Assembly: GCA_020431945.1 (NCBI GenBank)
Contig: JAGQHH010000132.1
Location: 1 to 17,321, forward strand
From: Cyanobacteria bacterium HKST-UBA02
Lineage (GTDB): Bacteria > Cyanobacteriota > Vampirovibrionia > Obscuribacterales > Obscuribacteraceae
Direction of reading: 5' to 3'
Length of the DNA stretch: 17,321 nucleotides
Shown here: positions 7,071-14,609 of the stretch, one piece after another
How the letters are laid out: the number at the start of each line of letters is the position of its first letter
How positions within the stretch are numbered: position 1 is the first letter of the stretch
Notes under the pieces: model-generated
The model's database searches: none
What the model was told of the DNA's origin: nothing
What the model saw: the letters and a program-made list of their open reading frames with translations, nothing else
Translations under genes and position numbers: made by a program

Positions 7071-7540
7071 TTAGACGATCTTCCCGATCAGCCAGAAGCA
7101 AAAGAGGCTCTTCCATAGCGGAGCTTGGAGCCTCATTCTATGCTTTCTGCTTTTGTGTTTTGATACCCACTGTCAATATCCTGGGCTTCGCCGTCTCGAT
7201 CTCATACTCATATTTCTACTCCACCGTCATCGCCGATCGGGTGGCGCAGTCCATGAGTATCAAGCGTGCAAAACAAATCCTTGCTGAAAGCAAGGCAGAA
7301 ATTGAAAGCAACCCTCTTGCAAGACTGCTCAAAGTCGCCCCGGCAAAAGAAGGCTTTACATTACAAACTACAGGAACAGGCTCGGATGAGATCCGGCAAT
7401 ATGTGGTCCGCACTCCCTTCGCCATGAAGCCTGCCATCGAGCTTTCCGGCATCCCGGTCATCAACGAGATTCCGGTGGTCGGCAAAGAGACCTCCCTGAC
7501 CTTCGACAATTTCAGGGACATGGAGCATGAGACTCTCTAG
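7067..7540 (+). CDS. TadE-like pseudopilin-type protein, 157 aa
   Basis: A basic N-terminus (RRSSRSARSKRG) is followed by SSIAELGASFYAFCFCVLI, which resembles the RGxxxxEfalv start of TadE proteins, including the conserved glutamate after the glycine/serine. One long hydrophobic segment spans about residues 18-52, and the rest is a soluble domain of about 100 residues. The start is GTG 7067, overlapping the upstream stop, with a strong AGGAGG at 7054-7059. The coupled TadG-TadE arrangement supports both calls. The middle of the gene is visibly poorer in GC than its neighbours. It converges on the giant gene, leaving only three bases between stops and no visible terminator. Confidence 0.65.
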   Translation: MIRRSSRSARSKRGSSIAELGASFYAFCFCVLIPTVNILGFAVSISYSYFYSTVIADRVAQSMSIKRAKQILAESKAEIESNPLARLLKVAPAKEGFTLQTTGTGSDEIRQYVVRTPFAMKPAIELSGIPVINEIPVVGKETSLTFDNFRDMEHETL

Positions 7541-7543
7541 AGA

Positions 7544-10500
7544 CTAGCGATTGGTAGCCAGACTGGTTCCGTTATCTCTGTATCGATAAGCGAAAGTGCC
7601 CGGCGTCCTGATCGCATCGCTACCCCTGCCGGCCCAGCCTGCCACGAATCCGTTGCGGTGGCTCATCATGCTATAGAGATGCTTGGCAGTCACCGGCTCC
7701 ATATGGCTGCGATTGTGCCGGTCCGGATCGCCGATTATATATTTGCCGTCGGCAGTGCGTCCGGCAATGTAGATATAATGCGCGTTACCGGTATGCGGGT
7801 TGCGCACCCGGGCCACGGCAGAATGGCCTTTGTCCAGCTCGGCATTGAGATCCGTCATGCCCTGCTTTCCGAAAGTATCATACTCGTATGCCCTGGCTTC
7901 GAGACCGGTGGTCCGCAACTGCTTGGCCATGGTCTCGAGACTGCCGCGATAGCCATGGCTGGTGACTCCTGCCAGGACTTTGAATGAGCGTGCTTCTTTG
8001 CCGTAACTCACGGGGCGACCGAGAAGATGGTCGCTGGCCATCATTGCCATTGAGAAAGCCGAGCAGCTCACGCCGTCATCCTGGTGTCTGTAGAACGAGG
8101 CGCGCTCGGCATTGGACCGGGTCACCCTGCCACCCGGATCAGGCACCACTGCCGGCGATTCTCTCTCAGTTTCAGTTCCTCTTTCAGGCCGGCGCTCCGT
8201 CCTTCGCTCAGGCGGCACCGTGGAGTCGTTGTGCCGGAGGATGACATCCGAGCCGACATGGTGCTGGCGCCAGACCGGTCGCTTGTTGTTGCGCAGGTCG
8301 TTGTTCTCGATGATCGAGTCGGACACGCCGCCATTGCTGCTGCTGCCCCCACCCAGGGAAATCCCGGCAAGATGGCTGCCGTCAATACGATTGCGGCGGA
8401 CCTGCACACGAGCGGTGTTCTTGCCCCGGTGCTCGGAAGCCAGCTCGATGCCATAGTTCGAATTCTGGATGAGATTGTCCTCGATGACGATATCGCTGCC
8501 ACCATCGACATAGATACCGGCGGCACTGCGATCGCCTCCATACGAAGGATTCTTGCCAGAATCGATGTTATAGACATGATTGCCCGAGACGACACCGTTG
8601 CGGGCGCGATCGATTCCGGCGCTGCCGGTGCCCTCATAGCCGATGATATCGATTCCGATATTGTCGTTGTCGTGGATCTTATTGCCGGTGATCCTGAAAC
8701 CATCGACATTGCCGTTCACCACCACCGATTCGCTCTGCCCGAGCTTGAGATGGTGGACGTCGTTGTTGACGATGCTGATATTGCGAGCCGGCTTGGCGCT
8801 GTCCCCGAAGACAGCTATACCGTGAGCGTTCTGGCCGTCTTCCACATGGTGGATATTGTTATTGGCGATGACGATATCCCGGCTGGCTCCTTCCACCCTG
8901 ATACCGGTGGGGGTATCGGAGCCGTGGACATTGCGAATCTCGAATCCATCAATTCTGACATTGTGTCGATCGCGGATCTGCACCGCAGCGCCCCTGGTTT
9001 TCTTGCCGGCCAAATCAATCACAGCACGACCATCGCCGCGAAGCGTGATATTGTCCCGGTTGATCTCGAGCTGCTCGCGATAGACACCGGGACCAACATG
9101 AATGATGGCACCGTCCGGGGCCTTCTCGATGGCTTTCTGAATACTCTCCCCGGCTTTGACTTCCACCACCGGCTTGCCGCGGTCGTCTTCCTTCGGCAAT
9201 TCGGAACGATCCCAGCGCCTCTCTTTCTCCCTTTCCTGCTCTCGCTCGCGAGCCCGATCCTGCTCTCTGCTCCGCTCTTGAGGCACAGCCGAAGCATGCT
9301 CGCTGGCCCTCGACCAACTCCGCACATTGCTCTCCACGGTGGAAATATAGCCGTGCTCGTCGTTGCCATCACTCTCCGGAGCATACTTGGGAATGATCTT
9401 GCCGACAGTGTCCCGGCCTTTGCGGAAATAGTGCTTGCCGTCTTGAATCAGGCGGAACCAGTCCCTGGCGCCTTCGGCGAAACTGCCGTACTGGCGATAG
9501 CCCCGACCGGATCTGATATTGCCCAGGCTATGGGTGCGATGAGCGACGCCCTTTTTGCCGTAGGTGGACTCCATCTTGAAAAATCCGAGAGTGACCGCGG
9601 GATCGATACCATATTCGACACCGAGCTTGTAGAGATGCTGACCGAAAGTGAGCTCCTTGCCGGTGGCGGTGTCTCGGATACGCTCCTTGGCAGCCGGTGA
9701 GCCGGCCTCTCTGAGGACTTCGTCGATTTTGGCGGCACTTATAGTCGGCGTGCCACGCAGGTGCATATTGCCAAAACCGTTGTTCTCCGGATTGCGAACC
9801 GCAAGCATCTGCGGATGCAAGTCTTCCTGGTTGATATAGGTCTGGGCGATAGTGCCGTCGGCACCCGGTTTGCCCGCTCCCCGTCGGTAATCCGAAGAAT
9901 CGCCGCGCTTGATGCGGCCGGGCTCCGAGGGATGCCATTCCCCGTCACCTTGATTCCGCCCCTCGGGCTCCTTCACCGGAGGCTTGAATATATAGGTTTC
10001 TTTGCCGTCGGCTCCAACGAATTTGCGGCTGCCGTCGGCTCCCACTTCCAGCCTGGAGCGATCCTCGCCCTCGAGACTGACCGTGCCTTTCTCTGTATCG
10101 ATCTTGAGCTGGGCTTTGTAAGGCGGCGGGTCTTTCTCTTTCTCTTTATCTTTCTCTGATGTCTCGGGTTTCTGGAATTGCCAGGTCTTGCCGCCGTCGG
10201 CGCTTACCAGATCCGGACCGACACCGTCACTTACTCTGGACGGCTTGCCATTCTCGTAGCTGATATTCACCGAGCTGCCGTCGCCCCGGACCATGCGCTC
10301 CACTTTGCCGTCGGCGCTTCTCGAGATACTGAGCTCTTTGCCCTGACCCTCTTTAGTTCCGGGCTTCTCGCCGGAAGCATACATGTCGAAAGATTCACCG
10401 ACTTTGAAATAGTCTCTGCCCAGGTTCTTGAACTCGCGATCTCTAATGCGCTCTGCCTCGACTTTCATCTCGGCATTGCTCATATTGATCTTCCCTTCGC

Positions 10501-13375
10501 TGCGCAGCTGCTCGAGAGCCTGGTAAGGACCCCAGCCTTTTTGAAGGGGCGGCAGCTTGATGTTCTGGTACTTCTGGTCGGGTGCCTCGGAGACCTCCCG
10601 GCGTCTTTCCACCGAGCCGGTGAAGCCCCCGTCTCGAGCATAAGAGAATTCCACTTTCGTGGAGCCGTCCTCTTTCTCCACCGACGATGGACGCAACTGG
10701 CCTTTATCACTCTTCTCGAGGTTGTATTTCCAGCCGTCACTGGTGGTGGCGCTGGCGCCCTGCTCGTCGACTTTCAAGCCGGCTTTCTCCAGGCCGACCC
10801 GACCGGTAGTAGCAGCAAGAAGCATGACTGCCCGATCGCTCGAACTGGGCGGTGAAGCCTGGTCGCTGTCGCTTCCCCGTGCCGGAGCGCGCCCGCCGTT
10901 TGTGGTGGCGAGAATACTCCTGGCGATGGCTTCGGTGAGAGCCGGCTCGGCGGAGAGCCTTCCCAGGGACTCCACCGCAGAGGCCGCGCCGTTGTCTCCG
11001 GAGGCAGCAATTTTCACCAGGGCGTCGATGCTTCCCTGTCTGGACTGCTCCGGTCCACTGGCGGCCAGATTCTCGAATCGCTGATTGAGTCTTGCCAGCT
11101 CCTGCGGCTGCGATCTCTCGACGAAATCATGCAGGGACTCTACTTTATTGCCGCCATCGCTATAGATTGACTTGACCTTGCCGGGCTCCTCGAAAGAGGT
11201 GGCTACCCCGATGGGATTGCTGTCCGGAGCCGTAGACTTGCGCCCCTGGGCGTCGATGGTCTCGGCGGGTTTGCCTTTCTGCTGGAGGATCTGTTGATCG
11301 CCGAATATAGTACGGACCAGCTTGGTCTCGTCATAAGTGCGCTGCCTGACAGTGCCGTGCTCGGTTTCTCTGAACTGGGTCTCGTTATATTTTCCGTACT
11401 TGTCACTGTGGTCGATGGACGTGATCTTGCCAGTGGAGGCGTCGAAATTCTTCTTCTCGGTCTCCGAATCGATACCGCCTTCTACCGGCGACTCGATGGA
11501 CTTGAGCTGGAGATGACCTTTCTCGCTGGCGAAAGTAAGAGTGGAGCCGTCCTTGCTCTTGACCGTGGTGAGATCGCCCTGCTCTTTCACTTCCAGTCCG
11601 GCAGCCTTCAGCGCTTCGGCACCGCCTGCGGTTGCGACCACGGCTATGGCGGCATTTCTGTGATCGGCGGAGAATCCACCATGTCGTTCGGACGTGGCAG
11701 CCTTATTGAGCCCTTCGACAATGGCGGTCCTGTGCGGATCCACTTGATCGGCAGGCATGCGACCGAGAGCGGCTGCCATCTCGGTCGAAGGATTGCGGAC
11801 AATAGCAGCAGCGCTGTCGCTTCCCGATCCCAGACCGGTGCGCACCAGCAAGTCGGCGGCGATCTGTCTTTCAGAGGGATTCTGAGAGCCCAGCCTTCCT
11901 GTGGCGGAAAGCCTGACGGCCTCGCTGTGCGAAGGATCGCCTGCCAGTTTGACCAGGGCATCGCCAGCCGGATTACTACTACCATCAGCCGCACCATTTG
12001 CAGTACTGGCTGCTGCCTTGATCAATCCATCTATAGCCTGCCGGTGCTCCGGCGAGGATGCGAGCCTGGCAAGATCGCCTGTATTTCTTGCCAGCTCGGA
12101 GCCGCTGCTTGTAGCAGTGTAGTCTTTGAGATTGCTCTCGGAGCTGCTGCCGTCACTGAAGGTTCTTCTGACCGTGCCGTTCTCACCGAAAACCGTGGCT
12201 ACTGCCAGCGGCTTTCCGGAGCCATCGCCGGCACCTTCTATGGATTTACCCTGGGCATCCAAAGCGACGGGCGCCTTGCCTTTCTCCTGGATGATCATGG
12301 CAGCACCACCAGGTCCCGGTCTGTCCTTGGGGTAGACCGTCGCCACTGTGCCATCGCCATAGGTGCGCTGGCTGATGGTTCCCGATACCGAGTCTTCCAC
12401 CCGGGTAGCAGTGAATTTGCCCCGGCCGTCCTGACCTTCTATGGAGACGAGTTTGCCGGTCTTGTCGTAGGTCTCCGTCTCCCGGCTTCTTCCGTCCGCT
12501 TCGATATGAGTCTTACGTGTCGGACCATCATGCTCGCTACGAGTCTTGTCGATGGAGCCGTCTTTGTGCTTGACCGCCTGCTCTTCGGCGCCGTCGGCAT
12601 AGCTGCGCTTGACAGTGCGTTCGCCGTTCTCGCTGGTAAAAGTGAAGCTGGTAAGTCCGTCGCTGCGCCCCTTTCCGAAAGTGCGGGCAAGGGTGCTGCG
12701 CTCCCCTTCGGAAGTGCGAGTCTCGGTCTCGACTCTCTGATTGTTCTTCTCAGGATCGAATCGCCGGGTCTCCTCAGACGTCCCTTCGCCTTTCTTGAAA
12801 GTGTGCTGCAAAAGCCCTTGCTTGTCTTTCCCGGGCTCGTAGATTCGCTCGAATCCTTCGGTCTTTCCGTCACTGTAGATCGTCTCGCTGTTCAAGCCAT
12901 CCGCTCTCTGGCCCTTCTCGTAGGTCCGCTCGATTCTGCGTGAATGAGTGTCGGCCCTGAACCTCTCGAGGTCCAGATGATCCGCCCTTCCTTTGTATTG
13001 TTGCTCGAGAGTCTCGACACCGCCATCGCGACTGCGCATGGCCCGGAGAAGTTTGTCCGTTCGTTTTTCGGGATTGTAATTGAACTCGGCGTTACTGCCC
13101 TCGGCAGACTGACTGGTGATACCCTGATCGCCGGGGGAGGGCAGAAGACCGGCCCCTAGAAAAGATCGAGCGTTGATCTCGGCTTCGGGCATGACACCAC
13201 GGGAGAGGCGCAACTGATCGGTGACGGAGCTGTGCTTGCCTGTGTCCTCCGTTCTGGCAGTGTCTCCCCTGTAGGCATCGGAATGCACATTACTGTTTCT
13301 TGCTTCCGCCGGGCCCATTGACTCGGCGCCTTTGCCACGCGAAACTTCCGGCGGCGGAACGGGATGATCACTCAT
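7544..13375 (-). CDS. Giant multidomain protein: YD-like repeats, glucosaminidase, beta-helix, C39-like peptidase (1943 aa)
   Basis: Numbered from ATG 13375. Residues 1-100 are polar and disordered with no signal peptide. About 100-345 carry YD/Rhs-like short strands (RTYEKG, RIYEPG, RSYADG, RTYGDG). About 307-600 and 649-874 are two copies of one module, beta repeats plus alanine-rich helices ending GLEVKEQG / GLKVDEQG. About 1212-1357 is a glucosaminidase (PF01832-type) domain: GIDPAVTLGFFKMES with likely catalytic E1269, then SLGNIR, YGSFAEGARDWFRL and YAPESDGNDEHGYI. A charged RE-rich linker precedes a parallel beta-helix (about 1401-1717). The last 190 residues form a papain-fold C39-like peptidase: Q1765, C1771 in DGVSCSAF, H1866 in NAHYIY, D1883 in GDPD. 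It should cleave peptidoglycan and peptides, but the export route is unclear. TTG 13384 is an alternative start. No polymorphic-toxin immunity gene is evident next to it. Confidence 0.85.
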   Translation of the reverse strand: MSDHPVPPPEVSRGKGAESMGPAEARNSNVHSDAYRGDTARTEDTGKHSSVTDQLRLSRGVMPEAEINARSFLGAGLLPSPGDQGITSQSAEGSNAEFNYNPEKRTDKLLRAMRSRDGGVETLEQQYKGRADHLDLERFRADTHSRRIERTYEKGQRADGLNSETIYSDGKTEGFERIYEPGKDKQGLLQHTFKKGEGTSEETRRFDPEKNNQRVETETRTSEGERSTLARTFGKGRSDGLTSFTFTSENGERTVKRSYADGAEEQAVKHKDGSIDKTRSEHDGPTRKTHIEADGRSRETETYDKTGKLVSIEGQDGRGKFTATRVEDSVSGTISQRTYGDGTVATVYPKDRPGPGGAAMIIQEKGKAPVALDAQGKSIEGAGDGSGKPLAVATVFGENGTVRRTFSDGSSSESNLKDYTATSSGSELARNTGDLARLASSPEHRQAIDGLIKAAASTANGAADGSSNPAGDALVKLAGDPSHSEAVRLSATGRLGSQNPSERQIAADLLVRTGLGSGSDSAAAIVRNPSTEMAAALGRMPADQVDPHRTAIVEGLNKAATSERHGGFSADHRNAAIAVVATAGGAEALKAAGLEVKEQGDLTTVKSKDGSTLTFASEKGHLQLKSIESPVEGGIDSETEKKNFDASTGKITSIDHSDKYGKYNETQFRETEHGTVRQRTYDETKLVRTIFGDQQILQQKGKPAETIDAQGRKSTAPDSNPIGVATSFEEPGKVKSIYSDGGNKVESLHDFVERSQPQELARLNQRFENLAASGPEQSRQGSIDALVKIAASGDNGAASAVESLGRLSAEPALTEAIARSILATTNGGRAPARGSDSDQASPPSSSDRAVMLLAATTGRVGLEKAGLKVDEQGASATTSDGWKYNLEKSDKGQLRPSSVEKEDGSTKVEFSYARDGGFTGSVERRREVSEAPDQKYQNIKLPPLQKGWGPYQALEQLRSEGKINMSNAEMKVEAERIRDREFKNLGRDYFKVGESFDMYASGEKPGTKEGQGKELSISRSADGKVERMVRGDGSSVNISYENGKPSRVSDGVGPDLVSADGGKTWQFQKPETSEKDKEKEKDPPPYKAQLKIDTEKGTVSLEGEDRSRLEVGADGSRKFVGADGKETYIFKPPVKEPEGRNQGDGEWHPSEPGRIKRGDSSDYRRGAGKPGADGTIAQTYINQEDLHPQMLAVRNPENNGFGNMHLRGTPTISAAKIDEVLREAGSPAAKERIRDTATGKELTFGQHLYKLGVEYGIDPAVTLGFFKMESTYGKKGVAHRTHSLGNIRSGRGYRQYGSFAEGARDWFRLIQDGKHYFRKGRDTVGKIIPKYAPESDGNDEHGYISTVESNVRSWSRASEHASAVPQERSREQDRAREREQEREKERRWDRSELPKEDDRGKPVVEVKAGESIQKAIEKAPDGAIIHVGPGVYREQLEINRDNITLRGDGRAVIDLAGKKTRGAAVQIRDRHNVRIDGFEIRNVHGSDTPTGIRVEGASRDIVIANNNIHHVEDGQNAHGIAVFGDSAKPARNISIVNNDVHHLKLGQSESVVVNGNVDGFRITGNKIHDNDNIGIDIIGYEGTGSAGIDRARNGVVSGNHVYNIDSGKNPSYGGDRSAAGIYVDGGSDIVIEDNLIQNSNYGIELASEHRGKNTARVQVRRNRIDGSHLAGISLGGGSSSNGGVSDSIIENNDLRNNKRPVWRQHHVGSDVILRHNDSTVPPERRTERRPERGTETERESPAVVPDPGGRVTRSNAERASFYRHQDDGVSCSAFSMAMMASDHLLGRPVSYGKEARSFKVLAGVTSHGYRGSLETMAKQLRTTGLEARAYEYDTFGKQGMTDLNAELDKGHSAVARVRNPHTGNAHYIYIAGRTADGKYIIGDPDRHNRSHMEPVTAKHLYSMMSHRNGFVAGWAGRGSDAIRTPGTFAYRYRDNGTSLATNR
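10754..12457. repeat. Intragenic module duplication in the giant protein
   Basis: Two diverged copies lie in tandem, at 11576-12457 and 10754-11431. Both have a GK[LI]xSI entry strand, then R.YGK/RGKF-like strands, ISQRTY / VRQRTY, a QEKGKAP / QQKGKPAE segment, LDAQGKS / IDAQGRK, VATVF / VATSF, FSDG / YSDGG, an alanine-rich helical stretch with IDGLIKAAAS / IDALVKIAAS, and GLEVKEQG / GLKVDEQG. The similarity is seen in the protein; I did not see long exact DNA identity, so the duplication is old. Confidence 0.7.
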
Positions 13376-13416
13376 GGCCGTCAATCCATCGTTTGGGGTG
13401 TAAACTCTCTACTAGA

Positions 13417-13448
13417 AAGATATACAGCCTGCGTGACCGGTCCGTGAC
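13417..13448 (-). promoter_or_regulatory. Promoter of the giant gene with two 11-bp spaced GTCACG boxes
   Basis: On the minus strand GTCACG occurs at 13448-13443 and 13437-13432, exactly 11 bp apart. TATCTT (13422-13417) follows 9 bases after the second core, the same spacing as in the 5394-5459 array. The second box continues CACGCAG, shared with the last rightward unit there. The leader to ATG 13375 would be about 35 bases. Confidence 0.5.
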
Positions 13449-13467
13449 AGATTGATATTGCCCAGTC

Positions 13468-13899
13468 TCAGAGCTTCTCCATATACTCCGGATAGTCGTG
13501 GAAGACTTCGCCTTTCGGGCAGCCGTAGAGCTTCGCCCCGGCAAGCATGAGAATCTCGCGGTGACACCGCTCGCCCATGGCACAGATACAGGCGAGATAG
13601 ACGTCTTTCTGGAACGACAGCAAGCTCAGCCTCTCGAGATTGGCCTGGCCGGCTTCGCTGAGCTCGAAGCGGCGGTTGTAGTCGACATGCGCAAAGGCTG
13701 AATTGTGATCGCCCAGTGATCGCTGCGCTTCGTTGAAGTCCTTGAGCAGCTCCTTTTCCGGAGCCAGGTTGCAGACAAACTCATCCCGCAGATCTTTCTT
13801 CAAGAAGCGGGGATAGAATCGCATGGCAATCACTATATACGAGCCCGCTCTGGGGATCTCCTGATTCTTCACCTGGGCGATGGATGCCTGCTTGAGCAT
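13468..13899 (-). CDS. DUF488-like protein, 143 aa
   Basis: The C-terminal half carries the signature I associate with DUF488: VYLACICAMGERCHREIL, with C104, C106, C112, H113 and R114, where the family usually has LLCxE...CHR. FNEAQRSLGDHN in the middle also fits. The biochemical role of DUF488 is not established to my knowledge. The cysteine and histidine cluster could bind metal or take part in a redox or phosphatase-like reaction. The start is ATG 13899, with GAGGA eight bases upstream. A longer open frame reaches 14031, but it reads through the osmC terminator and into osmC, so it is rejected. It lies downstream of osmC behind a terminator, so it is either read through or has its own promoter, which I did not identify. 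Confidence 0.65.
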   Translation of the reverse strand: MLKQASIAQVKNQEIPRAGSYIVIAMRFYPRFLKKDLRDEFVCNLAPEKELLKDFNEAQRSLGDHNSAFAHVDYNRRFELSEAGQANLERLSLLSFQKDVYLACICAMGERCHREILMLAGAKLYGCPKGEVFHDYPEYMEKL

Positions 13900-13930
13900 C
13901 GATATTTCCTCTTCGAACCTCTTTGAAAAA

Positions 13931-13954
13931 GAGAGCGGCCCTGAAGCCGCTCTC
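13931..13954 (-). terminator. Intrinsic terminator of osmC
   Basis: GAGAGCGGC pairs perfectly with GCCGCTCTC around a 6-base loop. On the minus strand it is followed by TTTTTC. It lies 21 bases after the osmC stop and 31 bases before the start of the DUF488-like gene. Confidence 0.85.
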
Positions 13955-13975
13955 CCCAACAACTGCATGGATCGA

Positions 13976-14419
13976 TTATGCGCCGGCGGTGGCGGCAGCC
14001 TCGAGCCTGGCTTCCATGGTGATCTCGGCATTGAGAAGCTTGGAGATCGGGCAGCCTGTCTTGGCGTTATTGGCTGCGGTCTCGAATTGCTCCTTGGTGG
14101 CGCCGGGAATGATAGCTACCACATCGAGGTGGACATTGGTGACGGCAAAACCGGAGTCGAGCTTTTCGAGCTTGACGGTGGCGGAGGTTTTGACGCTGTC
14201 CGGGGTGAGACCGGCTTCGCCGAGCTGGGCCGAGAGGGCCATGGAGAAGCAACCGGCGTGGGCGGCAGCGATCAACTCTTCGGGGTTGGTGCCTTTACCT
14301 TCTTCGAAACGGGTCGAGAAGCTGTACTGGGTATTCTCCAGAACACCGCTATCGGTGGTGATGGTCCCTTTGCCGTCTTTGAGACCCTTTTTCCATTCGG
14401 CTGATGCTTTGCGCTTCAT
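13976..14419 (-). CDS. osmC: OsmC-family peroxiredoxin, 147 aa
   Basis: This is a thiol-dependent peroxidase of the OsmC/Ohr superfamily, which reduces organic hydroperoxides in the cytosol. The two redox cysteines are in place: C57 in AAHAGCFSMALS and C123 in NAKTGCPISKLL. R37 in RFEEGKGTNPEELI and the glutamates E47/E48 form the usual active-site partners. Length and the spacing of these motifs are like E. coli OsmC, which favours OsmC proper over Ohr. The start is ATG 14419, with AGGAG eight bases upstream. A strong terminator follows, so it is probably a single-gene transcript. A TATGCT-like -10 may lie near 14450-14460 but has no convincing -35. Confidence 0.92.
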   Translation of the reverse strand: MKRKASAEWKKGLKDGKGTITTDSGVLENTQYSFSTRFEEGKGTNPEELIAAAHAGCFSMALSAQLGEAGLTPDSVKTSATVKLEKLDSGFAVTNVHLDVVAIIPGATKEQFETAANNAKTGCPISKLLNAEITMEARLEAAATAGA

Positions 14420-14565
14420 AAATCAACTCCTCTCTGGGCGTGTAAGGCTGATTAGCATAGAGGGCGTGGGCACAAAAAAGTAACTCGCACACATAAATTG
14501 ATAAGAAAATTGGCTGAATCGAAATCCGGCTGCCTGTTCGGGGCATGATCACCACAGGCGAGGGG

Positions 14566-14591
14566 AGCTACTTCTAAATGAAGCTACTTCT
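14566..14591. repeat. Direct repeat AGCTACTTCT upstream of the pseudokinase gene
   Basis: AGCTACTTCT occurs at 14566-14575 and 14582-14591, a 16-bp period, just before the ribosome site of the gene at 14610. It lies in the 190-bp divergent gap (14420-14609) between osmC and that gene, in which I see no convincing promoter. It may be an operator or chance. Confidence 0.4.
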
Positions 14592-14609
14592 TGGGTCTTG
14601 GAGGAATTT

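Noticed and set aside
8084..9700. 538-residue open frame on the plus strand opposite the giant gene
   Set aside because: It mirrors the glucosaminidase/beta-helix coding region. The product is a monotonous run of V, I, D and A residues produced by antisense reading of the Asn/Asp/Ile-rich repeats, with no domain and no ribosome site.
11294..12943. 549-residue open frame on the plus strand opposite the duplicated modules of the giant gene
   Set aside because: Shadow of the minus-strand reading frame, which has clear repeats and family features; the antisense product has none.
7544..13375. Calling the giant protein a classical Rhs toxin
   Set aside because: There is no RHS core signature such as PxxxxDPxGL and no adjacent immunity gene; the repeats are only YD-like and the C-terminus is a peptidase.
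13897..14031. N-terminal extension of the DUF488-like gene
   Set aside because: It would read through the osmC terminator and into osmC; ATG 13899 has a ribosome site and begins the family-like sequence.
14436..14466. GGGCGTG seen twice near the osmC start as a possible third 11-bp box
   Set aside because: The copies are 26 bp apart, lack the TCACG core in register and do not lie at the right distance from a -10.
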